64,000 nucleotides of DNA from Bdellovibrionales bacterium (lineage in GTDB: Bacteria; Bdellovibrionota; Bdellovibrionia; Bdellovibrionales; Bdellovibrionaceae). How positions within the stretch are numbered: position 1 is the first letter of the stretch; every line of letters starts with the position of its first letter. The stretch covers positions 62,001 through 126,000 of the forward strand of contig JADJOV010000003.1 of NCBI GenBank assembly GCA_016713585.1, read 5' to 3'. The notes under the pieces were generated by a model. That model was not told the origin of the DNA and did not search any database. It saw only the letters and a list, made by a program, of their open reading frames with translations. Positions 52,794-61,965 of this stretch are shown in pieces. The position numbers were made by a program, and so were the translations under genes.

Positions 52794-54115
52794 GGTCTGA
52801 GGTGAATCAACTCACCGGCCTTAAAAGTCAGCCACTCCTGATTCTGCAGTTGCAGGCGTCCATCCTTATCCGAAACGAAGCTCTGAATGGCCCCAGCGGC
52901 GTCAAAATTCACAAGAGTTCCATAGCGAGGAAACACTTCTTCTTGCGCCCAGAGAGTGAGCGGCTGTCGAGAGCCCCAAGAGAATGATTTGAGAGCTCCA
53001 CTTGTATAGAATAGGACTTCAGAATCGTTCTCAATACTTTTTTCCGAATGATCTTTAACTGAAGCTGAATTTAACCTAACGAATCCATTTGCATTGGCAA
53101 CACTCCTGAGATGCTCCATCTCGTCAAAGCTGATATATGTGAATTCCAATTTCAAATTTTCAGTGGAAAGGCGCCAAATTTTTTGAAAGCTCAGAGGGCC
53201 CTCCTTAAATTCGCCATTCTCGTGAAACTGCAGAAAAGATCGATTGTGTTCCCAAGTTTCTATTTCCAGAAACTCTCCTCGGAAAGGAATTTGCAAATAT
53301 CCACGAATACGCGCACTTTTGAGGTGTCCGTTTTTGTAAAACTGAACCAAGTCGGTGCGCAGTTGCACAGGGTGATTCTTCCAAAAAAAGTGGAGCCTTC
53401 GACCGCGGTCCCCTTTAATAGCGTGTTACCAGTTGAATCGAATTCAATTTCAGGATCCAGGAGAAATGCGAGACCCTGAGCTTCGGCCCTCCAAGACCTG
53501 CCGTTTTAAACCAATACTCTTTCGGAAAGGGTCATATCATTTAGTTTTTTGTGGCCAGGAGACCGTTCAGGCGCCTGATCCCCTGTGAGGTGTGACTTGT
53601 GGACTCTCGATAGAAGATTTCATGGAAGACCAAGCCGACCCTTTGCAAAGAGGAGAGCTGGCTCCATAATACACGATCAATTAAATAGCTTTTTCCCAAA
53701 GGGAGAAGGGTTGGATTTTGATTGACTACTTGCCGCCAAACGCATTCTGGCGGGAGGGTCACACCGAGGTCATCAATCTCACTCAGCGGAATATTATCCA
53801 AAAAAACCGCTTCGCTCAAAAAAGACTCAAGCCGATTTCTAAGCAATTGGGCACGACGTGGAGAAAAAACTGCCAAGCGCGAGAGGTACTCGTTCGCCAT
53901 TTCCATAAAGTCATCTGGATTGCCAAGGGTCGGTTCTCCAAATCCAAATAGTCTGGCCTCATAATAGTCCAGAATTTCTAAGTTTTTCCTGGGCACACGA
54001 GTGCTCCACCGCCATTTCCTTTAGCGTCACCGGCCTCGCTTTGAACCGAAAAAAAAGTGCCACCAAGAAACAAAAAAACTGAAATTGAAAGCGTAATTGA
54101 AACGGCAAAATTCAT
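52790..54115 (-). CDS. Secreted MORN-like repeat protein, paralogue B (several frameshifts)
   Basis: A gene of about 442 residues interrupted by roughly five indels. An ATG at 54115 after AGAGG opens a signal peptide (FAVSITLSISVFLFLGG). Restoring a base in T5 at 53983-53987 leads from GGALVCPGK into NLEILDYYEARLFGFG (frame 53996-53541). Further indels near 53555, 53530, 53510 and 53380 connect PFPKEYWFKNGRSWRAEA, LLDPEIEFDSTGNTLLKG and finally VQLRTDLVQFYKNGHLKSA (53368-52790). The C-terminal half has MORN-like units (QFYKNGHLKSARIRG, QFHENGEFKEGPLS, LFYTSGALKSFSWG, NFDAAGAIQSFVSD). It is coupled to paralogue A downstream. So many breaks in one gene leave open that it is a genuine pseudogene. 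Confidence 0.62.
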
Positions 54116-54270
54116 CAGAATCCTCTGAGTTTCTTTTTGAAAGTTGTTGTGAGTGGAAAGAGCTGAATAGCTAGGCTATAGACTTCTGTCAATTCGCCAG
54201 TTTCAAGCAGAGCTTCCATGTCTTTGATATAATTACGAGTTAACAACTTTGCTTTTTCAAATTTTTAACA

Positions 54271-54982
54271 TTAATGGGCAAAGTCAAAGAATAAAAAGTC
54301 TCGCAAGGCTAAGGGTGTATTCCAGATCTTTGTGGCCGCGAGTTTAAGGTCATTTTGATGGGCAACCTTCAACGCCATTGCAGAAATTTCGTCGGTGGAT
54401 TCAACCTTAGGATAGTTACGAACAAAATTTCCCTGACCATTTTTTTTGATGAGGTCTGCGCTGATTAGAGTTTCGATGACTTTTTTGCATCTGGGTAGCG
54501 AAATTCCCAATCGATCACTCATCCAGGAATAATCAGAGCGAAAATCTTTGAGTTTTAATAAGTTTAATATCGCATAATGTTCCCATTCAGAGATAATTGA
54601 AAAATGAAGATCATTTTTTAAAATCTTGACTGGTGGAGTGGGCCAGACAGTTTTCTTCCGTCCCCCATATCCCCGTGTCTGAAGGACGCTGGTAAAAAAC
54701 ACTTCCCGATCACTCTGATTGAGTTCCAGCCGAGCGGCGACAGACTCAATGACGGAAAAGGAAGACTCCGTATCCCTTAAATATTTTTGAAAGGGTCGAG
54801 GGATGCAGATCCAGATCACGGGCGAAGGCCCGTAAAGAATATATTGGATTACTTGTTTTTCTGAAGTTGAAGTGCTCTTCGAGCTTGCGAACATAATCCA
54901 TGAAAATATTTAGAGGTCCAGTGTGGCGCTTTGTCAACATTAAATCAGGGGGGAATCCGCCCTTCTTATCAGGAACTCCCAT
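54271..54982 (-). CDS. TIGR02147-family regulator-like protein (one frameshift)
   Basis: About 236 residues when one base is removed near 54770, joining 54982-54746 to 54780-54271. The start is uncertain (54982, 54940 or 54898). The N-terminal part reads like a small helix-turn-helix: YSLRAFARDLDLHPSTLSKI, followed by VIESVAARLELNQSDREVF. The C-terminal half has a second winged-helix-like segment (WEHYAILNLLKLKDFRSD, MSDRLGISLPRCKKVIETL, LIKKNGQGNFVRNYP). This layout is that of TIGR02147 proteins, common in Bdellovibrio and Fibrobacter and thought to be regulators of nearby secreted-protein genes. It sits 155 bases upstream of the two secreted paralogues on the same strand, so it may control them. 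Confidence 0.75.
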
Positions 54983-55037
54983 AGGCTAGGGGAAGATAAG
55001 GGGATTTCAACCCAATTAAGTGAAGTGAGGTTCCGCA

Positions 55038-56195
55038 ATGGAAGTCAGTCGAGAAAGAGTAGGACCACAAAACGATATAGGTAGCGACTCAGCCAAATTT
55101 GATGTTTCAGTTTCTTATTCGGAGATAGAAAGTTTGATTGAATTGGCGTTGAGGGCCCCAAGTGGGGACAACTGCCAACCTTGGCGATTTACATGGAATG
55201 ACAACACCCTGGCAATTTTCTATGAACAGAGCCTCGGCCAACATGCCTTAGCCAATAATAATCACGCGACCTGGTTAAGTCTTGGTTGTCTGATTGAGGC
55301 ACTCATCATCGGAGCCAGTGGATTAAAGCTTCGGCTGAGTGAGCGTTATGATTTTGCGAACTGGAAGTCGGCTCCGGTTGCGATTCTTAAGTTTCAAAGG
55401 CAGACCATGAAAACGGAGGCCTTGATTTCGGAAATTCAGAGACGAAAAACAGTGAGATTGCCCTACGTGGAAACCGAGCTCCCAGCAGACGTAATCAAAT
55501 TGCTTCGGGTCGAGGCTTCGACTTTCACCACCTGCGATTTCTCATTGAAATCTGAAAAGCCTATTGAAATTCTAGACTATCTAACTTTTTGTGATGAATT
55601 CATGTGGAAAAACAGGAAAGTTGCGACAGACTTCTTGAAATGGGTTCGAACTGATCAAAAGGAGATCGAAAGCCATGATGATGGGATGCCATGGTGGACC
55701 TTAGGAATACAGAAGGCGGAATTGGTTCCCATCCGTATATTTCGAAGATATCCAAAGCTAATTGGACTACTGTGGAACCTAGGATTCGCAAAGAAGATGA
55801 ATCAAATGACAAGGACCTTGGCTTTGGGGCAGCAGGCACTTTATTGTGTTGCGATCAAACAAACTGATGCTTTCCATGTTATGGAAGCCGGACGTCTGGC
55901 TTATCGACTTTGGCTCACCTTGAGTTTGGAAGGCTATTGTGTTCAGCCACTCTCAATTCCAAGTATGACGGGCTTTGATGTTGAAATGGGGTTTCCCCCA
56001 CCAAGCACCGAAGAGAGTGCAATTCAGAGATTCAAAAGTGGGTATCAAAAGCTCAGAAAATTCTTTGCATTTTCGAACGAGCAATATCCAGTCTGGATGT
56101 TTCGAACTGGAAAGGTTTTGGAATCAACCCAACAGATCTCAACCCCTCGGGTGAATGTCCACGAAAGACTGCGAGTCTATACTCGGGACCAGTGA
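55038..56195 (+). CDS. Nitroreductase-family flavoprotein
   Basis: A 385-residue protein with the FMN-binding nitroreductase fold. The ATG at 55038 has GTGAGG upstream. The opening signature is RAPSGDNCQPWRFTW (Arg and Ser contacts to FMN phosphate), then NNHATWLSLGCLIEAL, TVRLPYVETELP, LALGQQALYCVAI and MEAGRLAYRLWLTLSLEGY, the C-terminal FMN contact helix. It is longer than typical nitroreductases because of an insertion (about 180-265) containing DDGMPWWTLGIQKAEL. Similar long forms are the Rv3131-like or TM-nitroreductase group, but no membrane helix is evident. The substrate is unknown. It starts 55 bases from the divergent TIGR02147 gene. Confidence 0.85.
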   Translation: MEVSRERVGPQNDIGSDSAKFDVSVSYSEIESLIELALRAPSGDNCQPWRFTWNDNTLAIFYEQSLGQHALANNNHATWLSLGCLIEALIIGASGLKLRLSERYDFANWKSAPVAILKFQRQTMKTEALISEIQRRKTVRLPYVETELPADVIKLLRVEASTFTTCDFSLKSEKPIEILDYLTFCDEFMWKNRKVATDFLKWVRTDQKEIESHDDGMPWWTLGIQKAELVPIRIFRRYPKLIGLLWNLGFAKKMNQMTRTLALGQQALYCVAIKQTDAFHVMEAGRLAYRLWLTLSLEGYCVQPLSIPSMTGFDVEMGFPPPSTEESAIQRFKSGYQKLRKFFAFSNEQYPVWMFRTGKVLESTQQISTPRVNVHERLRVYTRDQ

Positions 56196-56316
56196 GCCCG
56201 CCTAAAGAGATGTCCATCACTGTCTGGTCTAGGGTATGTGGTTTGCGACCCACTCTTGCTGGACTTCATACACAGATCACGTCAAAATCAATTCGAAACA
56301 GCCAGTGAGGATTTTG

Positions 56317-59128
56317 ATGAGTACACCTGACTCCAATGTGAAAAGTGAAAAGAAGAAGAGTAAGACAATCAATTTGGTGATAGGGGCTATTCAATCGCCG
56401 ACTGCTGTCGGGATCTGTATCACAATGGTTTTTCTTTTTATCACTTCGAGTTTCTATAAAGTTCGAGACCAGAATGAAGAAGAGAGGTTTGCTAACAGTT
56501 CGTTTCGCAATCGTCTCTACGAAGCAGTTGAATGGTTCGATTTAAAGAGCATGGACATGCGCTTTAAGATGCGTGGCGAGATTCCAGCATCTGATAAAGT
56601 GGGTCTTCTCACGATAGATGATCGCTCGATTGAAGAAATTGGACGATGGCCATGGAGTCGCGAGAAAATCGCCTTTGTCATTGATGAAATGATGAAATAC
56701 GGAGTCAGATCCATTGGCTTCGATATTGTTTTTGCAGAAAAGCAAGTCGACCAAACCTTCGAGACCTTAACTCGACTTGAAAAAGTGGCAGGCCTGCTTC
56801 CGACGGAACTTCAAAAAGCCTTTGATCAAGAAAAATCAAAAGGTCAGCCGGATCAGATCCTTGCTCAAATGTTGACCAAATATAAAGACCATCTTGTCTT
56901 GGGAGCCTTCAACGACGATTCGGCTCAGAGTCTGAACCCTTACCAAGACTATTGTCGAAATGAAGCCTTCCTGCGCGCCAATGCCAGTAAATTCATTCGC
57001 ATTGATAACACGACTTTTGTCGTGAACGACCTCGCAGATCCTTTTGTCGAATTGGAGTTTGATAAAGTTTTTTCGATTATTTTTTCATTTATAGAAAAGA
57101 TTTCGACCGAAACTGCCTTAAAAGAACTTTTCAAAAAACAAAACGTTGCGGCGCTCAACGAACGAGAAGCCAATCAGTTAAAATTTTATGTTGAACAGAA
57201 GCAAATGGAATACTGCACCAATTGGCTCACAAAGGATGATCATTATTTTGATCAGCTAAAAAAAGTTTATGAGGAACTGTTTGCTAATTCCAAAGACTTA
57301 AAGGGGATGCCACTAGATAAAGCCGTTCCTAAATTTAAAAAGATGGTTAAGCCGTCACCCATCGTGCAACAGCAACGTTGGACTATCAATACGGATCAAA
57401 TGCAGGCAGCGGCTCAGTACACAGGGAGTTTCAACGCCGAGCAAGATTCTGATGGAACCATTCGACGGGCTTCGATGTTTTTTCGCACAGGGAATCGTTT
57501 TGGTTTAAGTTTCATTCCTTCGATCGCTTTGCAAACCTATTTGATTTCAACAGGCTATCGCGCGGATATCGAGATCGATGTTGATCCGAAACATCCCGAG
57601 CAAAAAATTATCACTCAGTTCAAAATTGTTGATCCAAAAGTCAACCCTGAAAAAATAGTCAGGAACATTCCCGTCGATGAGCAAGGTCGAATGAAAATCA
57701 ACTATGCGGGCGGAAGAAATATGTATCCTTATATCCCCGCTAGAGAGCTATTCAATGGCAAAGAGACTATGACTGTTTCCCAAGCTGAATGGTTTCCTGA
57801 ACACAAAGTGGGTACCCTGAGAAAAAGTAGTCAACAAAGGAGAATTTCTGAAGGACCGCGCGTTTATCTTTGGCGCGACAGCCATTGGTGTCTACGATCT
57901 TCGGGTCACCCCTTACGATAAGAATTTCCCAGGTCCAGAAACACACGTCAACGCGCTAGGCAACCTCTTCGAAGGAAACTTTATTAAGGTTCATCCTAAA
58001 GAAGAGACTTTCATGATGGTCGCCATCGCAATTCTAGGGGTTTTAATTTCTGTCGCTATCGCTCATACTTCGGCCGTCCCTGGTTTTTTAATCGTTTTTG
58101 GATCTTTGGCTGCTTTAGTGGTGATTGATCAGTTAATTTTTAAGAAAGGTATTATCGCAACAGGGACTCTTCCGGCGGGACTTGTCATTTTTCTTTATGT
58201 CTTTCTTTTCTTTTACAAGTATTTGACCGAAGAAAGAAAGAAGAAATATTTGAAAAGTACTTTTTCAAAATACGTCTCGCCCGCAATCGTGGAAGAAATT
58301 TTAAAGGATCCTGAAAATATTGAGCTTGGAGGAAAACGTGTTCGCTTGGCCGTTTTCTTTTCTGATCTCCGAAACTTTACGACGATCTCTGAAAAATTGC
58401 AGGCCACTGAACTTTCGGATGTCTTGAATCTTTATTTGACCCCGATGACTAATATTGTTTTTGAAAATAAAGGGACGCTTGATAAAAATATCGGCGATGC
58501 CGTCATGGCCTTCTTTGGGGCGCCCATTCATTTTAATGACAATTCAACCTGGGCCTGCCGTTGTGCGATTTTGAGTATCAAGAAACTAGATTCCATTCGT
58601 GAGGAAATCGATCGAAAGTTTCCAGGAAAAAATATTCCGATCGCGATTGGAATCGGAATCAACACCGCCGATGTCAGCGCCGGCAACATGGGTTCTGATA
58701 TTGTTCGAAGTTATACGGTCATGGGTGACGGAGTGAATCTAGCGTCTCGTCTTGAAGGAATCACAAAAGAATATGGCGTTCAAATTGTCATTTCCCAATT
58801 CACATACGCTGACGTCAAAGACACTTTCACTTGTCGTGAACTAGATCTGGTGCGCGTCAAAGGAAAGTTGGAACCTATTCGCATTTATGAACTCATCAGT
58901 GAACGACAGCCAGAGGCCCAGTGGGTTCAGGTCATCCAACATTTCTCTGAAGGTTATAAGCTCTATCATCAGAAAGATTTTGCCGCTGCTAAAGTTTGCT
59001 TTCAAAAAGCTCTTGAGGTGCGGCCTGAAGATGCCCCCTCCGAATTATATATTGAGAGGTGTGACGATTTTATGGCAGAACCTCCACCCATAGATTGGGA
59101 TGGTGTCAAAGTCATGAAAACAAAGTGA
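56317..59128 (+). CDS. CHASE2-sensor adenylate/guanylate cyclase with TPR tail (one frameshift)
   Basis: About 936 residues, read as 56317-57921 and 57835-59128 and joined by removing one A from the A5 run at 57822-57826 (KVVNKGEFLKDRAFIFGATA). The ATG at 56317 follows GAGG. One membrane helix (TAVGICITMVFLFITS) precedes a large periplasmic CHASE2 domain, which starts VGLLTIDDRSIEEIGRWPW and ends GVYDLRVTPYD. Three membrane helices follow (MVAIAILGVLISVAIA, LIVFGSLAALVVIDQLI, LPAGLVIFLYVFLFFY). The class III cyclase domain has VAVFFSDLRNFTTISE-like metal sites (seen as LAVFFSDLRNFT), GDAVMAFFGAP, and VMGDGVNLASRLEG. A TPR-like end follows (YKLYHQKDFAAAKVCF). It makes cAMP or cGMP in response to an envelope signal. 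Confidence 0.93.
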
Positions 59129-59207
59129 AGAATAGCTCGGAGTCGGGTCAGATTTTTCAATAGATTGGTTTGAAATCGATATCTGTCAAAAATGGCTTCC
59201 GCTGATG

Positions 59208-60196
59208 TCAGGGAACAAAAAAGTGTGAGGGATAAACTTTTTGAGAGCGTTTTCTGATTTCTGCCAAGGGTTCATCATATTCATCCAGTTTCAGATGATC
59301 GAAACCCTTTGGGAGATCGCTAATGAGCTTATAAAAAATCTCGTCTTCTCGAACTTGGTTTTTGGTGAGCCACATCGAAATTTTCTTAACAAAAGGCAAA
59401 ATCGGAATCATCCAGTATTTGAGGCGAATCAAGACAAAAGCTTGAAGTACAGTCTTATCATCACCATCTGGATGAAGGAAGTAGTAGTTTATATTCTCGG
59501 AAACCGCGGGCTTGTTCGTTTTGGTATTGTACCAGGATGAAGTATATTTCATGTAAGTCGGATCAGTATAGGTCTCCCAGCGAATTTTTAGATTCAGCTG
59601 ACGGAACCAATTAAGTCCATAAAAAAATAAATTTTTCCTTTGAGGGCCTTCATAGTTAATTTCCACGAAATCCTCTTGAGCCGACCATCTGAAACGAACC
59701 TCGTGTTTTTCTGATGGACTTGGTCCGAAGAAACGGTGAACGTAAGGGGTGTGGGAGCCTTCGTTAAAGTTATCCAAAACCACGTGAAACGGGGCGTAGA
59801 GGGTGAAAGAATGATTTCCGCAGAAAATGTACTCATCAGGAATTTCAATGGGAATCCTCTCTTGGTTTCAGTGACCCAAAGCGCTCCGAAGGCGGGCGTC
59901 AACTTTGTTAGAGGTTGATTCAATTTTCCATGATAGGGGCACAAGAGTTGACCATCTGTTTGAAGAGTTGAGTTTTTTAAACAAAAGCCTCTATGATGAC
60001 ATCGTCTTTCGGCCAGGAAAAAACTATCTCCACTCTTGTAGACCACTTTGATTTCGTCACCGATTCGAACTTCAATTGGCTTTTTGGAAGCCAAACTTGT
60101 GCTTATCAAAGGTCTAGTTTTCTTGAAAAAAGAAATTGGAACTACGGTTGGGCAAGAACCCTCAATTGAATCTGTTGGTAATTTCTGATCTTTCAT
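59208..60196 (-). CDS. Rieske non-heme iron oxygenase (one frameshift)
   Basis: About 329 residues, read as 60196-59594 and 59865-59208. One base restored near 59863 gives IPIEIPDEYIFCGNHSF and joins the halves. The ATG at 60196 follows GGGAG; the frame is open to 60334 but without a ribosome site. The Rieske 2Fe-2S centre is plain: RCHHRGFCL (Cys-x-His) and LLCPYHGKL (Cys-x-x-His). The C-terminal catalytic part contains VVLDNFNEGSHTPYVHRFF, matching the NFxExxHxxxxH mononuclear iron site. Such enzymes hydroxylate or oxidise aromatic, sterol or pigment substrates using a separate reductase. No reductase gene is nearby. The substrate is unknown. Confidence 0.88.
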
Positions 60197-60345
60197 CTGA
60201 ATCTCCCTCTCTATTTTGGGCGGACAAGATTCATTAAAACAAATATGGTGATGACTCAATCTCGTTGGCAAAATTTCGAAACTAACGCCATGTTCCTTGA
60301 CGAGTATTCGAGGTCGAAATCCAATATGCCTCAAGGAGTATTTAA

Positions 60346-61965
60346 ATGAAAAAAAGCGATGGTTTTTTTGTGTTAGCAGTTAGTCTAGCGATAATATTGG
60401 GAGTGTCATCATTCCAGGTTAGCGCAAAGAGCAAATCGCAAAAGGCAGCAAGCTTGGCGGGCACGACTTCTGGCAAGGGCTATGATTTTTCAATATATCC
60501 GGTCGGAGAGATCACCGAAGCTGAAAAAACAAGGCTTCAGGGTTTAACTGGGACAGATCCTCTGAAGAGAGGCCCAGCAGAGACGCCTCCGACATATAGT
60601 GACTCAGTTTTGGACGCAATCTTACAAAAAGATGCAGAATTCGTGAAATTTCGAGATGAATATCTTGCTCTTGATTTGGATAAGAATCCTCTGTTATTAG
60701 AGTCATTTATTGAAACGTACGCAGGCTTAGTTGAAACAAAACAGGTCAGCTCAATTCGCGTGATCTTCTTTCTGAGTCAGTTGCAATTAATTTTGCCCTT
60801 CCGAAGTATTGCGTTTCGCATAAGACCCTTTATTGACAAAAATGAAACTCGAATTGTGAATAGTCTACTTCTCACAATTGGTCAGCAACTCGTTCTTTCG
60901 CAGAAGAATTTCGCGCCCAACAAACATGCGAAAGCCCTGGCGAAATATTTTACTGAACCCTTTACAGAGCAGGATGTAAAGGCGAGCATTCACTCGGCCT
61001 CTGAGCTTCAAGATTTTCTTTTCGAGAAGGTCTACCCAGCCCTGCGAGGCTCGAGTCGTCAACTTAGTCAATTGGCTGAGCAAATTTCTGCCGCTCCAGC
61101 TGGGCAGGCAGCACTGATATTGGACAATAGAATGTTGTACTCGAATGGAAGCTTTAGCGATGGAATTGATCGCTTTAAAGTAGTTGGTAAAGCTGAGATT
61201 TTGAGCCTTCTGGCCGCCCAGGAGTCCGCCTTGTCCCAAATTTCTTTTTCGCTAGCATACAATATCGATGGAATACAGATTGTTGCTGAAAGAATGGGAA
61301 AGGCAATTGGTTTCGACGGTGTCGCTTTTGATAAGCTCTCGGGTGTTACTGCGGAAGAGCGCAACGAGGTGCTAGACGAGGTCTTGAAGGCCTATCCGAA
61401 TTATTTGCACCGCAATCAGAAGTACGAATCGGCGTTGGCGCGGTCTTTCGTTCACTTGAAGCGATCTGCAGTGTACCTGAAGAATAGTTGGCTTGATCTA
61501 AAGTCGAGACCGAGTGGGAGTGCGTTTTCAGTTTTTGCTCCTGATTTGATTAGGGCCTACGGTTACGAGAAGCAAGTAGATGCAGGTGTGGAAAAATGGA
61601 TTCAGACCATTGAATCCAAGAAGCCGGTCACTCTTCGAAGTGCCGTAACAGGGGAGCCCGTGACTGTTTCCTTGAGGCCATTTTTTCTCAAAGAGACGGC
61701 CCTTTCAAATCTCCATGAACTGCTCCCGACTGAATTTGTGGGTGGAAAGAAACTCGCAAAGGAGATCTTAGTCGAAGGAAAAACAGAGAAGGTTGAATAT
61801 AGAAGCTTTGAAAAGGGCTCGCCAGCCAATTGGAATATCGCGGCCTACAAACGCTATTTTCCTGAAGTGAAATCAGCGGAAGATGTTAGGAAGGCAATCC
61901 GAGTGGTTGGCTCTGCGTGGGGCGGTGGTCCCACTTTCTTTCCTCTTGGATCTATGCTTCAATAG
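60346..61965 (+). CDS. Secreted protein of unknown function upstream of exporter gene
   Basis: A 539-residue protein starting at an ATG at 60346 with AAGGAG at good spacing. The signal peptide is FFVLAVSLAIILGVSS, cleaved near VSA-KSK. The mature protein is mostly helical (VLDAILQKDAEFVKFRDEYL, LLLESFIETYAGLVETK, SELQDFLFEKVYPALRGS), ending with a Gly-rich GSAWGGGPTFFPLGSML. I recognise no family. Its TAG stop is immediately followed in the same frame by the TTG that opens the exporter gene, so the two are certainly co-transcribed. It may be an exported partner of that transporter. It is divergent from the Rieske gene with a 149-base promoter gap. Confidence 0.8.
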   Translation: MKKSDGFFVLAVSLAIILGVSSFQVSAKSKSQKAASLAGTTSGKGYDFSIYPVGEITEAEKTRLQGLTGTDPLKRGPAETPPTYSDSVLDAILQKDAEFVKFRDEYLALDLDKNPLLLESFIETYAGLVETKQVSSIRVIFFLSQLQLILPFRSIAFRIRPFIDKNETRIVNSLLLTIGQQLVLSQKNFAPNKHAKALAKYFTEPFTEQDVKASIHSASELQDFLFEKVYPALRGSSRQLSQLAEQISAAPAGQAALILDNRMLYSNGSFSDGIDRFKVVGKAEILSLLAAQESALSQISFSLAYNIDGIQIVAERMGKAIGFDGVAFDKLSGVTAEERNEVLDEVLKAYPNYLHRNQKYESALARSFVHLKRSAVYLKNSWLDLKSRPSGSAFSVFAPDLIRAYGYEKQVDAGVEKWIQTIESKKPVTLRSAVTGEPVTVSLRPFFLKETALSNLHELLPTEFVGGKKLAKEILVEGKTEKVEYRSFEKGSPANWNIAAYKRYFPEVKSAEDVRKAIRVVGSAWGGGPTFFPLGSMLQ

